From positions 1 to 64,000 of the forward strand of contig JAJECE010000060.1 of assembly GCA_022822185.1 (NCBI GenBank): a stretch of DNA of 64,000 nt, read 5' to 3'. The position numbers were made by a program, and so were the translations under genes. The notes under the pieces are model-generated. The model had not been told where the DNA came from and did no database searches. It worked only from the letters and a program-made list of their open reading frames with translations. Positions 28,563 through 36,524 of this stretch are shown piece after piece. Origin of the DNA: Rhodothermales bacterium (lineage in GTDB: Bacteria; Bacteroidota; Rhodothermia; Rhodothermales; Bin80). Positions within the stretch are counted from its first letter, which is position 1, and every line of letters starts with the position of its first letter.

Positions 28563-29660
28563 ATGTCCCTCAATTGTGGTATAGTTGGACTGCCCAATAT
28601 CGGGAAGTCCACCCTTTTTAATGCGCTGAGCGGAGTCGGCGCGGTGGCAGCAAATTATCCGTTTTGCACCATTGATCCCAATCGGGGGATCGTGCCTGTC
28701 CCCGACGAACGGCTAAAGAGGCTCGTTGCCGTTTCCCCGTCCAAACGTGTTGTTCCAACGACCATAGAATTCGTAGATATCGCGGGTCTGGTCGCGGGGG
28801 CATCACACGGCGAAGGGCTGGGGAACGCTTTTCTTGGACATATTCGCCAGGTGGATGCACTGGTGCATGTTGTCCGCTGTTTTGATGCCTCCGGTATTTC
28901 TCATGTTGCCGGAAGTGTCGATCCAGGGCGTGACATAGAAATCGTGAATACGGAACTGCTGTTGAAAGACCTGGAAACCGCCGAGCGCTTTGCGGAAAAG
29001 TGGGGAAAAGTGGCGAAGGGAGGGGATGCCGCCGCGGCGGCAAAGGCGGAGTTCGGCCAGCGCCTCGTGAAGCATCTTTCCGAGGGCCGCCCCGCACGGC
29101 TCCTGAGGGATCTCTCCCAGAAAGAACAACGCTATATAGGGGGATTGTTTCTTTTGACCAGCAGGCCGGTGCTTTATGTAGCGAATGTGGGCGAGGTGGA
29201 TTTGCCGCAGGGGAACCACTGGGCGGAAGAGGTTCAACGCATCGCCGCCAGTGAGCAGGCAGAATGCCTCATCCTGAGTGCAGAATTTGAAGCGCAACTC
29301 TCCGAACTGGAAGACGAAGAAAAAGATCTTTTTCTGGTAAGCGAAGGGCTTCAGGAAGATGGGCTGCAGCGCCTGATCCAGGCAGCATATAAACTGTTGA
29401 ACCTGATTACGTTCTTTACGCACGGTCCCAACGAAACCCGCGCGTGGACGATCAAAAGTGGAATTCGCGCTCCACAGGCGGCAGGACAAATTCATAGTGA
29501 CTTTGAACGCGGATTCATTCGTGCCGAGACCGTACAGGTGGAAAACCTGATTCGTGTCGGCTCCGAAGCCGCTGCGCGTGCATCCGGGATTATGCGGTCC
29601 GAAGGGAAGGAATATATCGTTCAGGATGGAGATGTGATCCTTTTTCGGTTCAATGTATAG
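28563..29660 (+). CDS. ychF: Redox-regulated ATPase YchF
   Basis: A 365-residue Obg-family P-loop protein. It starts MSLNCGIVGLPNIGKSTLFN, with G1 GLPNIGKST, G3 DIAGLV, then the insert GASHGEGLGNAFLGHIR. The C-terminal TGS-like domain contains LITFFTHGPNETRAW and DFERGFIRAE. YchF prefers ATP over GTP, binds ribosomes and affects stress responses. Length is normal (about 363). The ATG at 28563 was chosen because the family begins there. Confidence 0.93.
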   Translation: MSLNCGIVGLPNIGKSTLFNALSGVGAVAANYPFCTIDPNRGIVPVPDERLKRLVAVSPSKRVVPTTIEFVDIAGLVAGASHGEGLGNAFLGHIRQVDALVHVVRCFDASGISHVAGSVDPGRDIEIVNTELLLKDLETAERFAEKWGKVAKGGDAAAAAKAEFGQRLVKHLSEGRPARLLRDLSQKEQRYIGGLFLLTSRPVLYVANVGEVDLPQGNHWAEEVQRIAASEQAECLILSAEFEAQLSELEDEEKDLFLVSEGLQEDGLQRLIQAAYKLLNLITFFTHGPNETRAWTIKSGIRAPQAAGQIHSDFERGFIRAETVQVENLIRVGSEAAARASGIMRSEGKEYIVQDGDVILFRFNV

Positions 29661-29736
29661 TTTGGTTGGAATCCTGCGCAAGGTCATCGGTCCCGGCCGA
29701 ACGCATAGGATCACGACAGGAAAAGAGATGCCCTGA

Positions 29737-30966
29737 ATGAATTACCGGATATTTATTGCACGGCGTTATCTGTACAGCCGGCATCGAATCCCCTTAGTGA
29801 CGATTATTTCGGGTATTTCCATGGCCGGTGTGGCGGTGGGCGTTGCCGCCCTGATTGTGGTGCTGTCTGTGATGAACGGGTTTTATGATGTTGTACGAGA
29901 TCTGCTGGTTTCGCTGGACCCGCATGTCCGTATCGTTGCGGAGACCGGGGGCGGACTGCCGGAGGAAGAAGCAGATCAAATCGCAGAACAGTCCAGACAG
30001 TTTCCCGAGGTGCTGAGCGCGGAGCCCTATGTAGAAGGGAAAGCCCTTCTGGTTACCTCCGCACCGTCAGAAGTCAATCGGGTTGTTGTCCTGCGAGGCG
30101 TGGCAGAAAATGCAACCGGCGACGGGATGGTTGCCGGAGAGTTTGATACCCGTGAACAGGGAATGGTGATGGGGTTCAGTCTGGGACAGCGTCTGGGGCT
30201 GTCGCCTGGTGCAGAGAATAATGAGGCAATACTGTTTTCTGCCCAGGGGCTGGGGCAAATGCTCACGCGCATCTTTTCTCCGCCAGCAGTGCGAAAATTT
30301 GAAGTTCGCGGCCTCTATAAGCTCGAAGAGACCTACGACAACACACATGTATTTATCGGAATCAGAGAGGCACAGGATCTTTTTCATCTGAAGAATACGG
30401 TGACCGGAGTAGAGTTACGCCTCACGGATCTGGAAACTGCACAGGCAGTGAAGCAAAGCCTGGAGTCAATCTACCCGAACCGGCTAAGGGTTCAAACCTG
30501 GTACGACCTGCAACGCTCTCTGTATGATGTCATGCGACTGGAAAAATGGGGCGCCTCCCTGATTCTGGCCCTCATTTGTGTGGTTGCCGCATTCAGTATT
30601 GTCGGGTCTCTTATGATGGTGGTCGTAGAAAAGCGGCGGGATATTGGGGTCTTGCAGGCGATGGGAGCGACTTCCAGGGATATTCGGCAGCTTTTTCTGG
30701 TGCAGGGGGGGATGATCGGGATGATCGGGGCTGGAACTGGGTTCGTAGTGGGGCTGGGGGTTCTTCTTCTCCAGAAATACTTCCAGATCGTTCCTCTTCT
30801 GGGGGCGGAATCGTTTGTGATTGAGGCCTACCCGGTTTCAATCCAGATGCTGGATCTGGTTCTCGTACTGGGGGTCTCGTTTAGCCTGTGCCTAGTGGCC
30901 GCATTGTATCCCGCATGGCGTGCTGCACGGAGTGAGCCCAGCCGGGCAGTTGCACACGGTCAATGA
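29737..30966 (+). CDS. LolC/LolE-like ABC transporter permease
   Basis: A 409-residue inner-membrane protein starting NYRIFIARRYLYSR, with a first membrane helix (MAGVAVGVAALIVVLSVMNG), a large periplasmic domain (about 60-260), and three C-terminal helices including SLMMVVVEKRRDIGVLQAMGA, the coupling motif of FtsX-type permeases. LolC/E proteins release lipoproteins from the inner membrane with the LolD ATPase, which is not nearby. It fits the lipoprotein-rich envelope suggested elsewhere in the window. Confidence 0.85.
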   Translation: MNYRIFIARRYLYSRHRIPLVTIISGISMAGVAVGVAALIVVLSVMNGFYDVVRDLLVSLDPHVRIVAETGGGLPEEEADQIAEQSRQFPEVLSAEPYVEGKALLVTSAPSEVNRVVVLRGVAENATGDGMVAGEFDTREQGMVMGFSLGQRLGLSPGAENNEAILFSAQGLGQMLTRIFSPPAVRKFEVRGLYKLEETYDNTHVFIGIREAQDLFHLKNTVTGVELRLTDLETAQAVKQSLESIYPNRLRVQTWYDLQRSLYDVMRLEKWGASLILALICVVAAFSIVGSLMMVVVEKRRDIGVLQAMGATSRDIRQLFLVQGGMIGMIGAGTGFVVGLGVLLLQKYFQIVPLLGAESFVIEAYPVSIQMLDLVLVLGVSFSLCLVAALYPAWRAARSEPSRAVAHGQ

Positions 30967-31034
30967 TTTGGGAACCCTTTCGGCAGTGGCCTCATATAAG
31001 CCGGTCGCCCAAAACTAGAAAGGCATAAAAACCA

Positions 31035-31271
31035 ATGGCACGTAAAGATCAATTAAGCGGCAAGGGACCCATGTCGGGGAACCATGTCTCACATGCACAT
31101 AACAAAACGCGTCGGCGATTTGGCGTGAATTTGCAGACAAAGCGATTTTATCTGCCTGAGCAGAAGCGATGGGTAAAATTGCGGGTTTCGGCGAAGACCA
31201 TTAAGACGATCAACAAGAAAGGGGTTGAGGCGGTGCTGCGTGAAGCACGCGCCCAAGGTATCTCTGTCTAA
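31035..31271 (+). CDS. rpmB: 50S ribosomal protein bL28
   Basis: A 78-residue basic protein with GKGPMSGNHVSHAHNKTRRR and the C-terminal RVSAKTIKTINKKG, standard bL28 features. It lacks the zinc Cys pairs of the other bL28 form. It heads an rpmB-rpmG-DUF4295 cluster with 17- and 2-bp gaps, the usual Bacteroidota arrangement. Confidence 0.95.
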   Translation: MARKDQLSGKGPMSGNHVSHAHNKTRRRFGVNLQTKRFYLPEQKRWVKLRVSAKTIKTINKKGVEAVLREARAQGISV

Positions 31272-31288
31272 AAACATAACGCGGTAAC

Positions 31289-31462
31289 ATGGCACGAAAA
31301 GGAAAAGACGTACGGCAAAAAATCATTCTTGAGTGTACCGAAGCTCCAGGCACAAGCCGGTACTCAACGGTCAAGAATCGACGTAATACGTCCGGCCGAC
31401 TGGAACTCAAAAAATACAATACGACACTGCGAAAGCATACACTGCATAGAGAGATCAAGTAA
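31289..31462 (+). CDS. rpmG: 50S ribosomal protein bL33
   Basis: A 57-residue protein ([20 protein letters not shown], then [19 protein letters not shown]). It has one Cys only, so it is the zinc-free type. It starts 17 bp after rpmB and ends 2 bp before the DUF4295 gene. Confidence 0.95.
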   Translation: MARKGKDVRQKIILECTEAPGTSRYSTVKNRRNTSGRLELKKYNTTLRKHTLHREIK

Positions 31463-31464
31463 AG

Positions 31465-31632
31465 ATGGCCAAGAAACAGTCATTTGGGGATAAGGTCCTG
31501 AAGCGGCGCCAAGAGCGGAAAGTGATGGCGAAGATCATTGTTGCGGAAAAGAAACCGAACGGAAGTTTCCGCTTCAGAGAGAAAATGGTCCCCCAGCAGG
31601 ATGTGCAGGCCGAATTGAAGGCCGTCACGTAG
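31465..31632 (+). CDS. DUF4295 small basic protein
   Basis: A 55-residue protein (MAKKQSFGDKVLKRRQERKV, then FRFREKMVPQQDVQAEL). DUF4295 proteins are short, basic and found after rpmG in Bacteroidota; a ribosome-linked role is presumed from that context. It is one of the best taxonomic clues in the window. tRNA-Pro begins 11 bp downstream. Confidence 0.85.
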   Translation: MAKKQSFGDKVLKRRQERKVMAKIIVAEKKPNGSFRFREKMVPQQDVQAELKAVT

Positions 31633-31643
31633 ATCATCCGATT

Positions 31644-31717
31644 CGGGGCGTAGCTCAGCCCGGTAGAGCACTGCGTTTGGGACGCAGAAGTCGTCGGTTC
31701 AAATCCGGCCGCCCCGA
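31644..31717 (+). tRNA. tRNA-Pro (anticodon TGG)
   Basis: A complete cloverleaf: acceptor CGGGGCG/CGCCCCG, anticodon stem CTGCG/CGCAG with loop TTTGGGA, T-arm GTCGG-TTCAAAT-CCGGC, discriminator A. No encoded CCA. It is first in a cluster of three tRNA genes. Confidence 0.95.
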
Positions 31718-31747
31718 CCGTACGGATATCAGTTCTATGACATACAG

Positions 31748-32025
31748 GCGCCCGTAGCTCAACTGGATAGAGCAGCGGACTTCTGCAGCAAAAGCGGGCC
31801 GCTGGCTGGAAACGGCCAGCGTGTAAGTGGTCAAATTCGGGGAAGCCTACGGAACCGAAGTTCACGGTAATCCCGAGCCAAGCCCCCTTTGGGGAAGGTG
31901 TAGAGACTAGACGGCCACCCCTTCCTTCAGTGAAGACTGAAAAAGGTGAAGAGATAGTCCAGGGAGTCGGGAAACCGGCACAAACCTGAATCCGCAGGTT
32001 GCAGGTTCGAGTCCTGCCGGGCGTG
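31748..32025 (+). tRNA. tRNA-Arg (anticodon TCT) interrupted by a group I intron
   Basis: Exon 1 is 31748-31784 and exon 2 is 31989-32025. Joined, they give a 74-nt tRNA with acceptor GCGCCCG/CGGGCGT, anticodon stem GCGGA/TCCGC, loop CTTCTAA (anticodon TCT) and T-arm GCAGG-TTCGAGT-CCTGC. The break falls directly after the anticodon's third base. Self-splicing would be needed to make the tRNA. Confidence 0.92.
31785..31988 (+). ncRNA. Group I self-splicing intron (IC3-like), 204 nt
   Basis: The exon ends in T and the intron in G, as group I splicing requires. The core shows the P segment AATTCGGGGAAGCCTACG, Q as AATCCCGAGCCAAGCC, R as GTGTAGAGACTAGACGG, and S as AGATAGTCC. TCTGC at the 5' site can pair with GCGGG 12 nt later, placing a U-G pair at the splice site. 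No open frame for a homing endonuclease fits in it. Confidence 0.92.
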
Positions 32026-32030
32026 CCTAT

Positions 32031-32101
32031 GGTGACGTGGCCGAGTGGCTAGGCAGAGGCCTGCAAAGCCTTGTACGGCGGTTCGAATCCGCCCGTCACC
32101 T
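32031..32101 (+). tRNA. tRNA-Cys (anticodon GCA)
   Basis: Acceptor GGTGACG/CGTCACC, anticodon loop CTGCAAA, T-arm GGCGG-TTCGAAT-CCGCC, and discriminator T, which is specific to tRNA-Cys. It starts 5 bp after tRNA-Arg. Confidence 0.94.
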
Positions 32102-32345
32102 CAGAAGTCCCCATGCTCCAAAGCCGGGGACCCAAACGGACTGGAACGTGTCCCGGTATCCGAAGCCGTGCCCCCTGACTGGGGTCCGGTCGAAGGGATC
32201 CTGTATCTCAGCCGACTGCTTCGAAATCGACAAAAATCCGACAATCCAAAAAGGGGTTGCCAAACGGGTAACATTTTTGGTGGTCCATGGTATATTCCGA
32301 CAGCCATCGTCCATCCTTTTCGTCAATAAGCATAAAACCGTTTCC

Positions 32346-33368
32346 ATGGCCCGAGGTGATTTAATCGTTGATCTTGTGAGGGCGGGTGTGAGCGGAAATC
32401 AGGAATCGGCCCGCAATATTGCAGAAGAAATTGCGGCAAATGAGCGCTCCAAAAAGCATGATCTGTTAGCGGACAGGATTGTGCGTGCCCTGAAGACACC
32501 ATCCAAGTCCCAAAACAATGCGCTGCCGGGAGCTGGAAGATTAAAAGTTCGGGATGGTTCGGGCGGGATTCAGCGTCGCTACGTTGAGCGACCAATATCA
32601 AGTTTGTTTTTGGAAAAATCTACGCGTAAAGTCTGTCAGGAACTGATTGAAGAACAAGAGCTTGCGGATGTTCTGCGGGCTCATGGCATAGAGCCCCGAC
32701 ATCGTGTTCTGCTTTTCGGGCCACCAGGGAATGGCAAGACATCTCTGGCAGAGAGTATCTCATCTGAACTCGCACTGCCGCTCTTTGTCGTTCGATATGA
32801 TACGGTGATGACCAGTTACCTCGGTGAGACAGCAAAAAGACTCAGGCGGCTCTTTGATTTTGTTCGTACCGAGCCCTGTGTACTCTTTTTTGATGAATTT
32901 GACGCAATCGGGAAGGAACGGGGAGACCTTCACGAAACGGGAGAAATCAAGCGGGTTGTTACCACGCTTCTGATGCAACTCGATGATCTTCCATCCTCTT
33001 GTGTGCTAGTCGCCGCGACCAATCATCCTGAATTGCTTGATCGGGCCACATGGCGTCGATTTGAGATCAAACTTGAACTTGATCATCCAAGTGAAGCGCA
33101 AATGACTGCCTATTTTGCTCATCGTCTCCGTGAGTTCAGTGACCGGTCCGGCTATACCGCGAAGCGTTTATGTTCAGCGGTTGCTCCCAGGAGTTTTTCG
33201 GATGCAGAAGACTTTTTTCTTGATCTACATCGAAGGTACGCTCTATTGCAGGGCCGGGTATCTTTTCAAACGTTCGTGACGAATCGTGTGAAAGCAAGAC
33301 TCGAACTGCCGGATGCGCAGAGTCTCTATCAGACGAATGGCGCATCGCCCAATCCGGTGTCTTTCTGA
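32346..33368 (+). CDS. AAA+ ATPase resembling IetA, without a protease partner
   Basis: A 340-residue AAA+ protein. The N-terminal helical part (RGDLIVDLVRAGVSGNQ, NERSKKHDLLADR) matches the ATPases usually encoded before a subtilisin-like protease in IetAS-type defence pairs. Walker A is GPPGNGKT (125-132), Walker B LFFDEFDA (180-187), sensor ATNHPELLD, and arginine finger TWRRFE. An upstream extension of the frame would run through tRNA-Cys, so the ATG at 32346 is preferred. The next gene (dnaB) is on the other strand, so the protease is absent here. Genes inserted beside tRNAs are often acquired. Confidence 0.78.
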   Translation: MARGDLIVDLVRAGVSGNQESARNIAEEIAANERSKKHDLLADRIVRALKTPSKSQNNALPGAGRLKVRDGSGGIQRRYVERPISSLFLEKSTRKVCQELIEEQELADVLRAHGIEPRHRVLLFGPPGNGKTSLAESISSELALPLFVVRYDTVMTSYLGETAKRLRRLFDFVRTEPCVLFFDEFDAIGKERGDLHETGEIKRVVTTLLMQLDDLPSSCVLVAATNHPELLDRATWRRFEIKLELDHPSEAQMTAYFAHRLREFSDRSGYTAKRLCSAVAPRSFSDAEDFFLDLHRRYALLQGRVSFQTFVTNRVKARLELPDAQSLYQTNGASPNPVSF

Positions 33369-33438
33369 TCCACAGCCCGCTGACCGATGGAAAGTCTCAT
33401 CTCAACCTGCCTGCGCCCATTCTCATGGGAGCGGACTC

Positions 33439-34887
33439 TCAAAAGACAGCACTTTCCGCCTCAGATCCAGAGTGAAACTCATCGGGCTGCCGATACGGGT
33501 CAAGATTTGTGAAGCGGGCAAACTCCTGCTGAAACTTGAGTTTAACGGTTCCGGTAGGGCCGTTCCGGTGTTTACCAAGAATGATCTCCGCAACCCCCTC
33601 GGTCGGTGTACCGTCTTTCTCCGCTTCAATGCCGTAATAGGATGGACGGTAGATAAATGCAACCACATCGGCATCCTGTTCAATCGCCCCGCTCTCACGT
33701 AAATCCGATAATTGCGGACGCTTGTCTTTCCGGTCTTCGGCATTGCGGTTCAACTGACTGAGTGCAATCACGGGAATGTCAAGTTCCTTGGCAAGTGCTT
33801 TGAGGGAGCGGGAAATACTCGCAATTTCCTGCTCCCGGTTGTCCTTGGTGCGCCCTTGCATAAGCTGCAGGTAATCAACCAGTACAAGCCCAATGTCATA
33901 TTCAGATTTTAATCGACGGCATTTGGCCCGCAATTCCAGAATCCCCAGACCGGCCGAATCGTCAATAAGGATCGGAGGGCCATTGCTTAATTTGTTGGCC
34001 GCCATTGCAACCAGTTCAAAGTCGTGAGGCTGCAAATTGCCCGTGCGTGCGCTCTGCGCATTGATCCCGGCTTCAGAGGCCAGCATGCGCTGCGTGAGTT
34101 GCCTGGCACTCATTTCCAGAGAGAAAATAGCACAGCTCACCGGGCGCTCGGGGGCCATGGTTGCGTTCCGTGCACACGCCAGCGCAAACGCAGTTTTTCC
34201 CATAGAGGGACGCCCGGCGATGATGATCAGGTCAGAGTCCTGCCATCCACCGGTCTTTTTGTCAAGATCCGCAAATCCGCTGGTGATCCCGGAAATCCCC
34301 CCCGTTCGTTCCGAAATCGTCTGAAGGTAGTTGACGGTGTCATGTACGACATCTTTCAGTTCTCTTGCTGATCTGCGCACCTGACTTTCAGAGATGGTAA
34401 AGAGATCCTTTTCGGCCCCGTCAAGGAGTTCAAATGCATCGGTTGCCGGGTCATAAGCCTCTGAGATCCGCTTCCCCATCTTTCCGATGACCTTGCGCAA
34501 GAGAGCTTTCTGGATGATGATCCGTGCGTGGTACTCAATGTTTGCAGCCGTTGCGACATGCTCGCTAAGGTCATTCAGATACGGTAACCCGCCAACGGAG
34601 TCCAACTGCTTTGTTGCTGCCAGTTGATTACTAACCGTAACAGCATCTACGGGCTGTCCCTTTGCATAAAGAACAAGAATCGCATCGTAAATTTTTGCAT
34701 GCTTCGGCAGGTAGAAAGCATCTGGAGGCACGATTTCTGTTGCAATGCTCACGGCCTCGGGCTCGGACAGGATTGCCCCCAGAACATACCTCTCCACATC
34801 CACTGCCTGAGGTGGAACACGCCCGGTGGAATCCTGCAAATTCTGAACCAGAACGGGGCCCGGGGAGGGCATTGCTTCATTTTGCAT
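33439..34887 (-). CDS. dnaB: Replicative DNA helicase DnaB
   Basis: A 482-residue helicase. The N-terminal domain has PPQAVDVERYVLGAILSEP, the linker follows, and the RecA-like core has Walker A AGRPSMGKTA, SCAIFSLEMSARQLTQRML, LVLVDYLQLMQG, and SQLNRNAEDRKDKRPQLSDL. It unwinds DNA at the fork as a hexamer. No intein is present. Length is normal. The uracil-DNA glycosylase gene lies just upstream on the same strand. Confidence 0.96.
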   Translation of the reverse strand: MQNEAMPSPGPVLVQNLQDSTGRVPPQAVDVERYVLGAILSEPEAVSIATEIVPPDAFYLPKHAKIYDAILVLYAKGQPVDAVTVSNQLAATKQLDSVGGLPYLNDLSEHVATAANIEYHARIIIQKALLRKVIGKMGKRISEAYDPATDAFELLDGAEKDLFTISESQVRRSARELKDVVHDTVNYLQTISERTGGISGITSGFADLDKKTGGWQDSDLIIIAGRPSMGKTAFALACARNATMAPERPVSCAIFSLEMSARQLTQRMLASEAGINAQSARTGNLQPHDFELVAMAANKLSNGPPILIDDSAGLGILELRAKCRRLKSEYDIGLVLVDYLQLMQGRTKDNREQEIASISRSLKALAKELDIPVIALSQLNRNAEDRKDKRPQLSDLRESGAIEQDADVVAFIYRPSYYGIEAEKDGTPTEGVAEIILGKHRNGPTGTVKLKFQQEFARFTNLDPYRQPDEFHSGSEAESAVF

Positions 34888-34902
34888 AGCGGGATCGGGG
34901 GT

Positions 34903-35595
34903 TTATGGAGCCGAGTAGAGTTGACGCAAAAGTTTCAAGTCTTCCCAGGCGGGTCGTTTCCAGTTTGGATTGCGTAAAAGCGCTGCCGGATGATAGGAGG
35001 CAAGCAAGGTGCTTCCATGATATGCATGCGCCTGTCCCCGGAGTTTTCCAAGCGGAGCCCTGGATCCAAGCAGGGTCTGACTTGCAATCCTTCCCAGACA
35101 GAGAATAAATTTAGGTTGAATCAAGGACATTTGCCGGTACAGAACAGGCAGATGGGCCGCAATCTCATCAGGATTCGGATCCCGGTTCCCAGGAGGACGG
35201 GATTTAAGAATGTTTGCAATAAAGATCTCACTTCTGGACAGGTTGATTGCCGCAATCATCTTATCAAGTAGTTGCCCGGCCCGCCCGACAAAGGGTCGGC
35301 CCTGCCGATCTTCATCGGCCCCCGGGGCCTCGCCAATGAGCATGATGTCGGCCTGCGGATTCCCCTCGCCAAAAACGGCGTTGGTTCGTTCTGCATCAAT
35401 CGGAACCAGAATAGAGGACTGTATATACTCCTGAAGTGCATCCAGAGATCGGATCTGATGTACCGGATGCTGCGTGTCAACTAGATCCATGATCTTCTGT
35501 GCGAATGTTTTTTCGGGCTCTAACGGAACAAGGGGGCCGTGCAGGCCGATCTCCGCCGAGAGACTGTCCTTAAGATAGTGAAGAGCATGGATCAT
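34903..35595 (-). CDS. Family-4-like uracil-DNA glycosylase lacking Fe-S cysteines
   Basis: About 230 residues. The fold is clear: TNAVFGEGNPQADIMLIGEA, GADEDRQGRPFVGRAGQLLD, IANILKSRPPGNRDPNPDE, and the C-terminal SYHPAALLRNP. It should remove uracil from DNA in base excision repair. In family 4 enzymes four cysteines hold a 4Fe-4S cluster; the matching places here read SSILVP, LKSRPP and AHLPVL, with none retained. The start at 35595 (MIHALHYL) is a choice; 35619 is also possible. It lies upstream of dnaB on the same strand. Confidence 0.85.
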   Translation of the reverse strand: MIHALHYLKDSLSAEIGLHGPLVPLEPEKTFAQKIMDLVDTQHPVHQIRSLDALQEYIQSSILVPIDAERTNAVFGEGNPQADIMLIGEAPGADEDRQGRPFVGRAGQLLDKMIAAINLSRSEIFIANILKSRPPGNRDPNPDEIAAHLPVLYRQMSLIQPKFILCLGRIASQTLLGSRAPLGKLRGQAHAYHGSTLLASYHPAALLRNPNWKRPAWEDLKLLRQLYSAP

Positions 35596-35645
35596 CGCAT
35601 ACCTGTGTCTGCAAACCAAAACGGTTGTACCCGTACAAAACTAAA

Positions 35646-35846
35646 TTTACCGCAAAATTCTGCCCGGATCCCCGTCAGTTTTCCACAGATTATGCACAAT
35701 CAGTCAAGATTTGATCCAGGAGGGTCGTCGCAACCTCCTGTTTTGGCATCACCTCCAGTGGAAAGGACGAGCCATCTTTGCCAATAAGCGTGACCCGGTT
35801 GGTTTCCGTGCCGAAGTCGGCTCCCTCTTCATTTACATTATCCTGA
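35646..35846 (-). pseudogene. Duplicate of the coaBC 3' end
   Basis: About 200 bp nearly identical to 40057-40257, covering the last ~50 codons of coaBC plus ~45 bp downstream. It still reads in frame (EEGADFGTETNRVTLIGKDG, then EVATTLLDQILTD and the stop). Most differences are silent. It contains TTATGCACA, a DnaA-box match, as does the parent. It marks the left edge of the 35.85-40.05 kb island. Confidence 0.88.
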
Positions 35847-35849
35847 CTT

Positions 35850-36012
35850 CAACGGTCACCCCCGAATGGAGATATGCTAAGCGGGATTTTCCGTAAAAAT
35901 GAACCCTACTCCTTCTAAGGGGTAAATCCTGAGTACGATGAAAATGCCGTACTCAGGAGAGCGTTCCTTCCTTGAAGTGCACCGTCTGGCGCTGCAGGGT
36001 TTGATTGACGAC
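35850..36012. repeat. Hairpin-centred repeat, copy 1
   Basis: Conserved flanks (tggagatatgc..gcgggatttt on the left; ttccttccttgaag..gtctgg..ctgcagggtt on the right) enclose an 11-bp stem, tcctgagtacg at 35927-35937 with cgtactcagga at 35948-35958. Copy 2 at 37736-37887 has similar flanks but a stem of different sequence. The two copies bracket the peptide and propeller genes. Confidence 0.65.
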
Positions 36013-36182
36013 TTGATAGAGACAACTGCCCTTTTCGCATGCCTGTATCGGACACCGTACGGATGCCATTTTATTCTGTTTATGCTGAAACGTGCCAAGA
36101 AATCGCCCCTGTGGAACCCTAAATTCAGAAAATATGGCAAAATTGGATGTGAATTGGTTTTATTTTCTTATATTGTCTGGCA

Positions 36183-36476
36183 GTGTCCGCTACGGGACGT
36201 TTTTCTCAAACCAATTCTTATTTAAATGCAAAAATTTTCAATTTTGCCTGTTCAGGCGCATTCCTCCTTCCCGGAAGTGTCCTTTCTGCAAACATCGCCA
36301 GTTCCGGCCAGGAGGTTACAATCTCATGTGACAATGGTGAGTGTACAAGTTCCGTTACGACCTCTGAAAAATCGTGGGAAATGACCATTGATTGCGGAGG
36401 AGGTAACACTTGGAGGGGTGGCGGGAGCGGAGCCTGGGGAGGCAGTTTGTGCGGTGTTTCCGTCACGTTTAAATAA
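36183..36476 (+). CDS. Small secreted Cys-containing peptide
   Basis: Up to 97 residues, with a weak signal (FACSGAFLLPGSVLSA) and a mature part rich in Ser, Gly and Trp: SCDNGECTSSVTTSEKSW, DCGGGNTWRGGGSGAWGG, then CGVSVTFK. Four Cys in the mature part could form two disulfides. The GTG start at 36183 is doubtful; a frameshift near the start cannot be excluded. It lies 48 bp before a beta-propeller lipoprotein gene, repeating the pairing seen at 25.5-27 kb. Confidence 0.5.
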   Translation: MSATGRFSQTNSYLNAKIFNFACSGAFLLPGSVLSANIASSGQEVTISCDNGECTSSVTTSEKSWEMTIDCGGGNTWRGGGSGAWGGSLCGVSVTFK

Positions 36477-36524
36477 GTATAGCAGAATGCTCATCAAGCA
36501 TCTCTTCTCTGCGGTGAATCAGGT

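Noticed and set aside
28618-29714. Minus-strand frames opposite ychF
   Set aside because: Shadows of the ychF codons with no family pattern.
32037-32345. N-terminal extension of the AAA+ ATPase
   Set aside because: It would run through most of tRNA-Cys and has no family features; the ATG at 32346 gives the conserved N-terminus.
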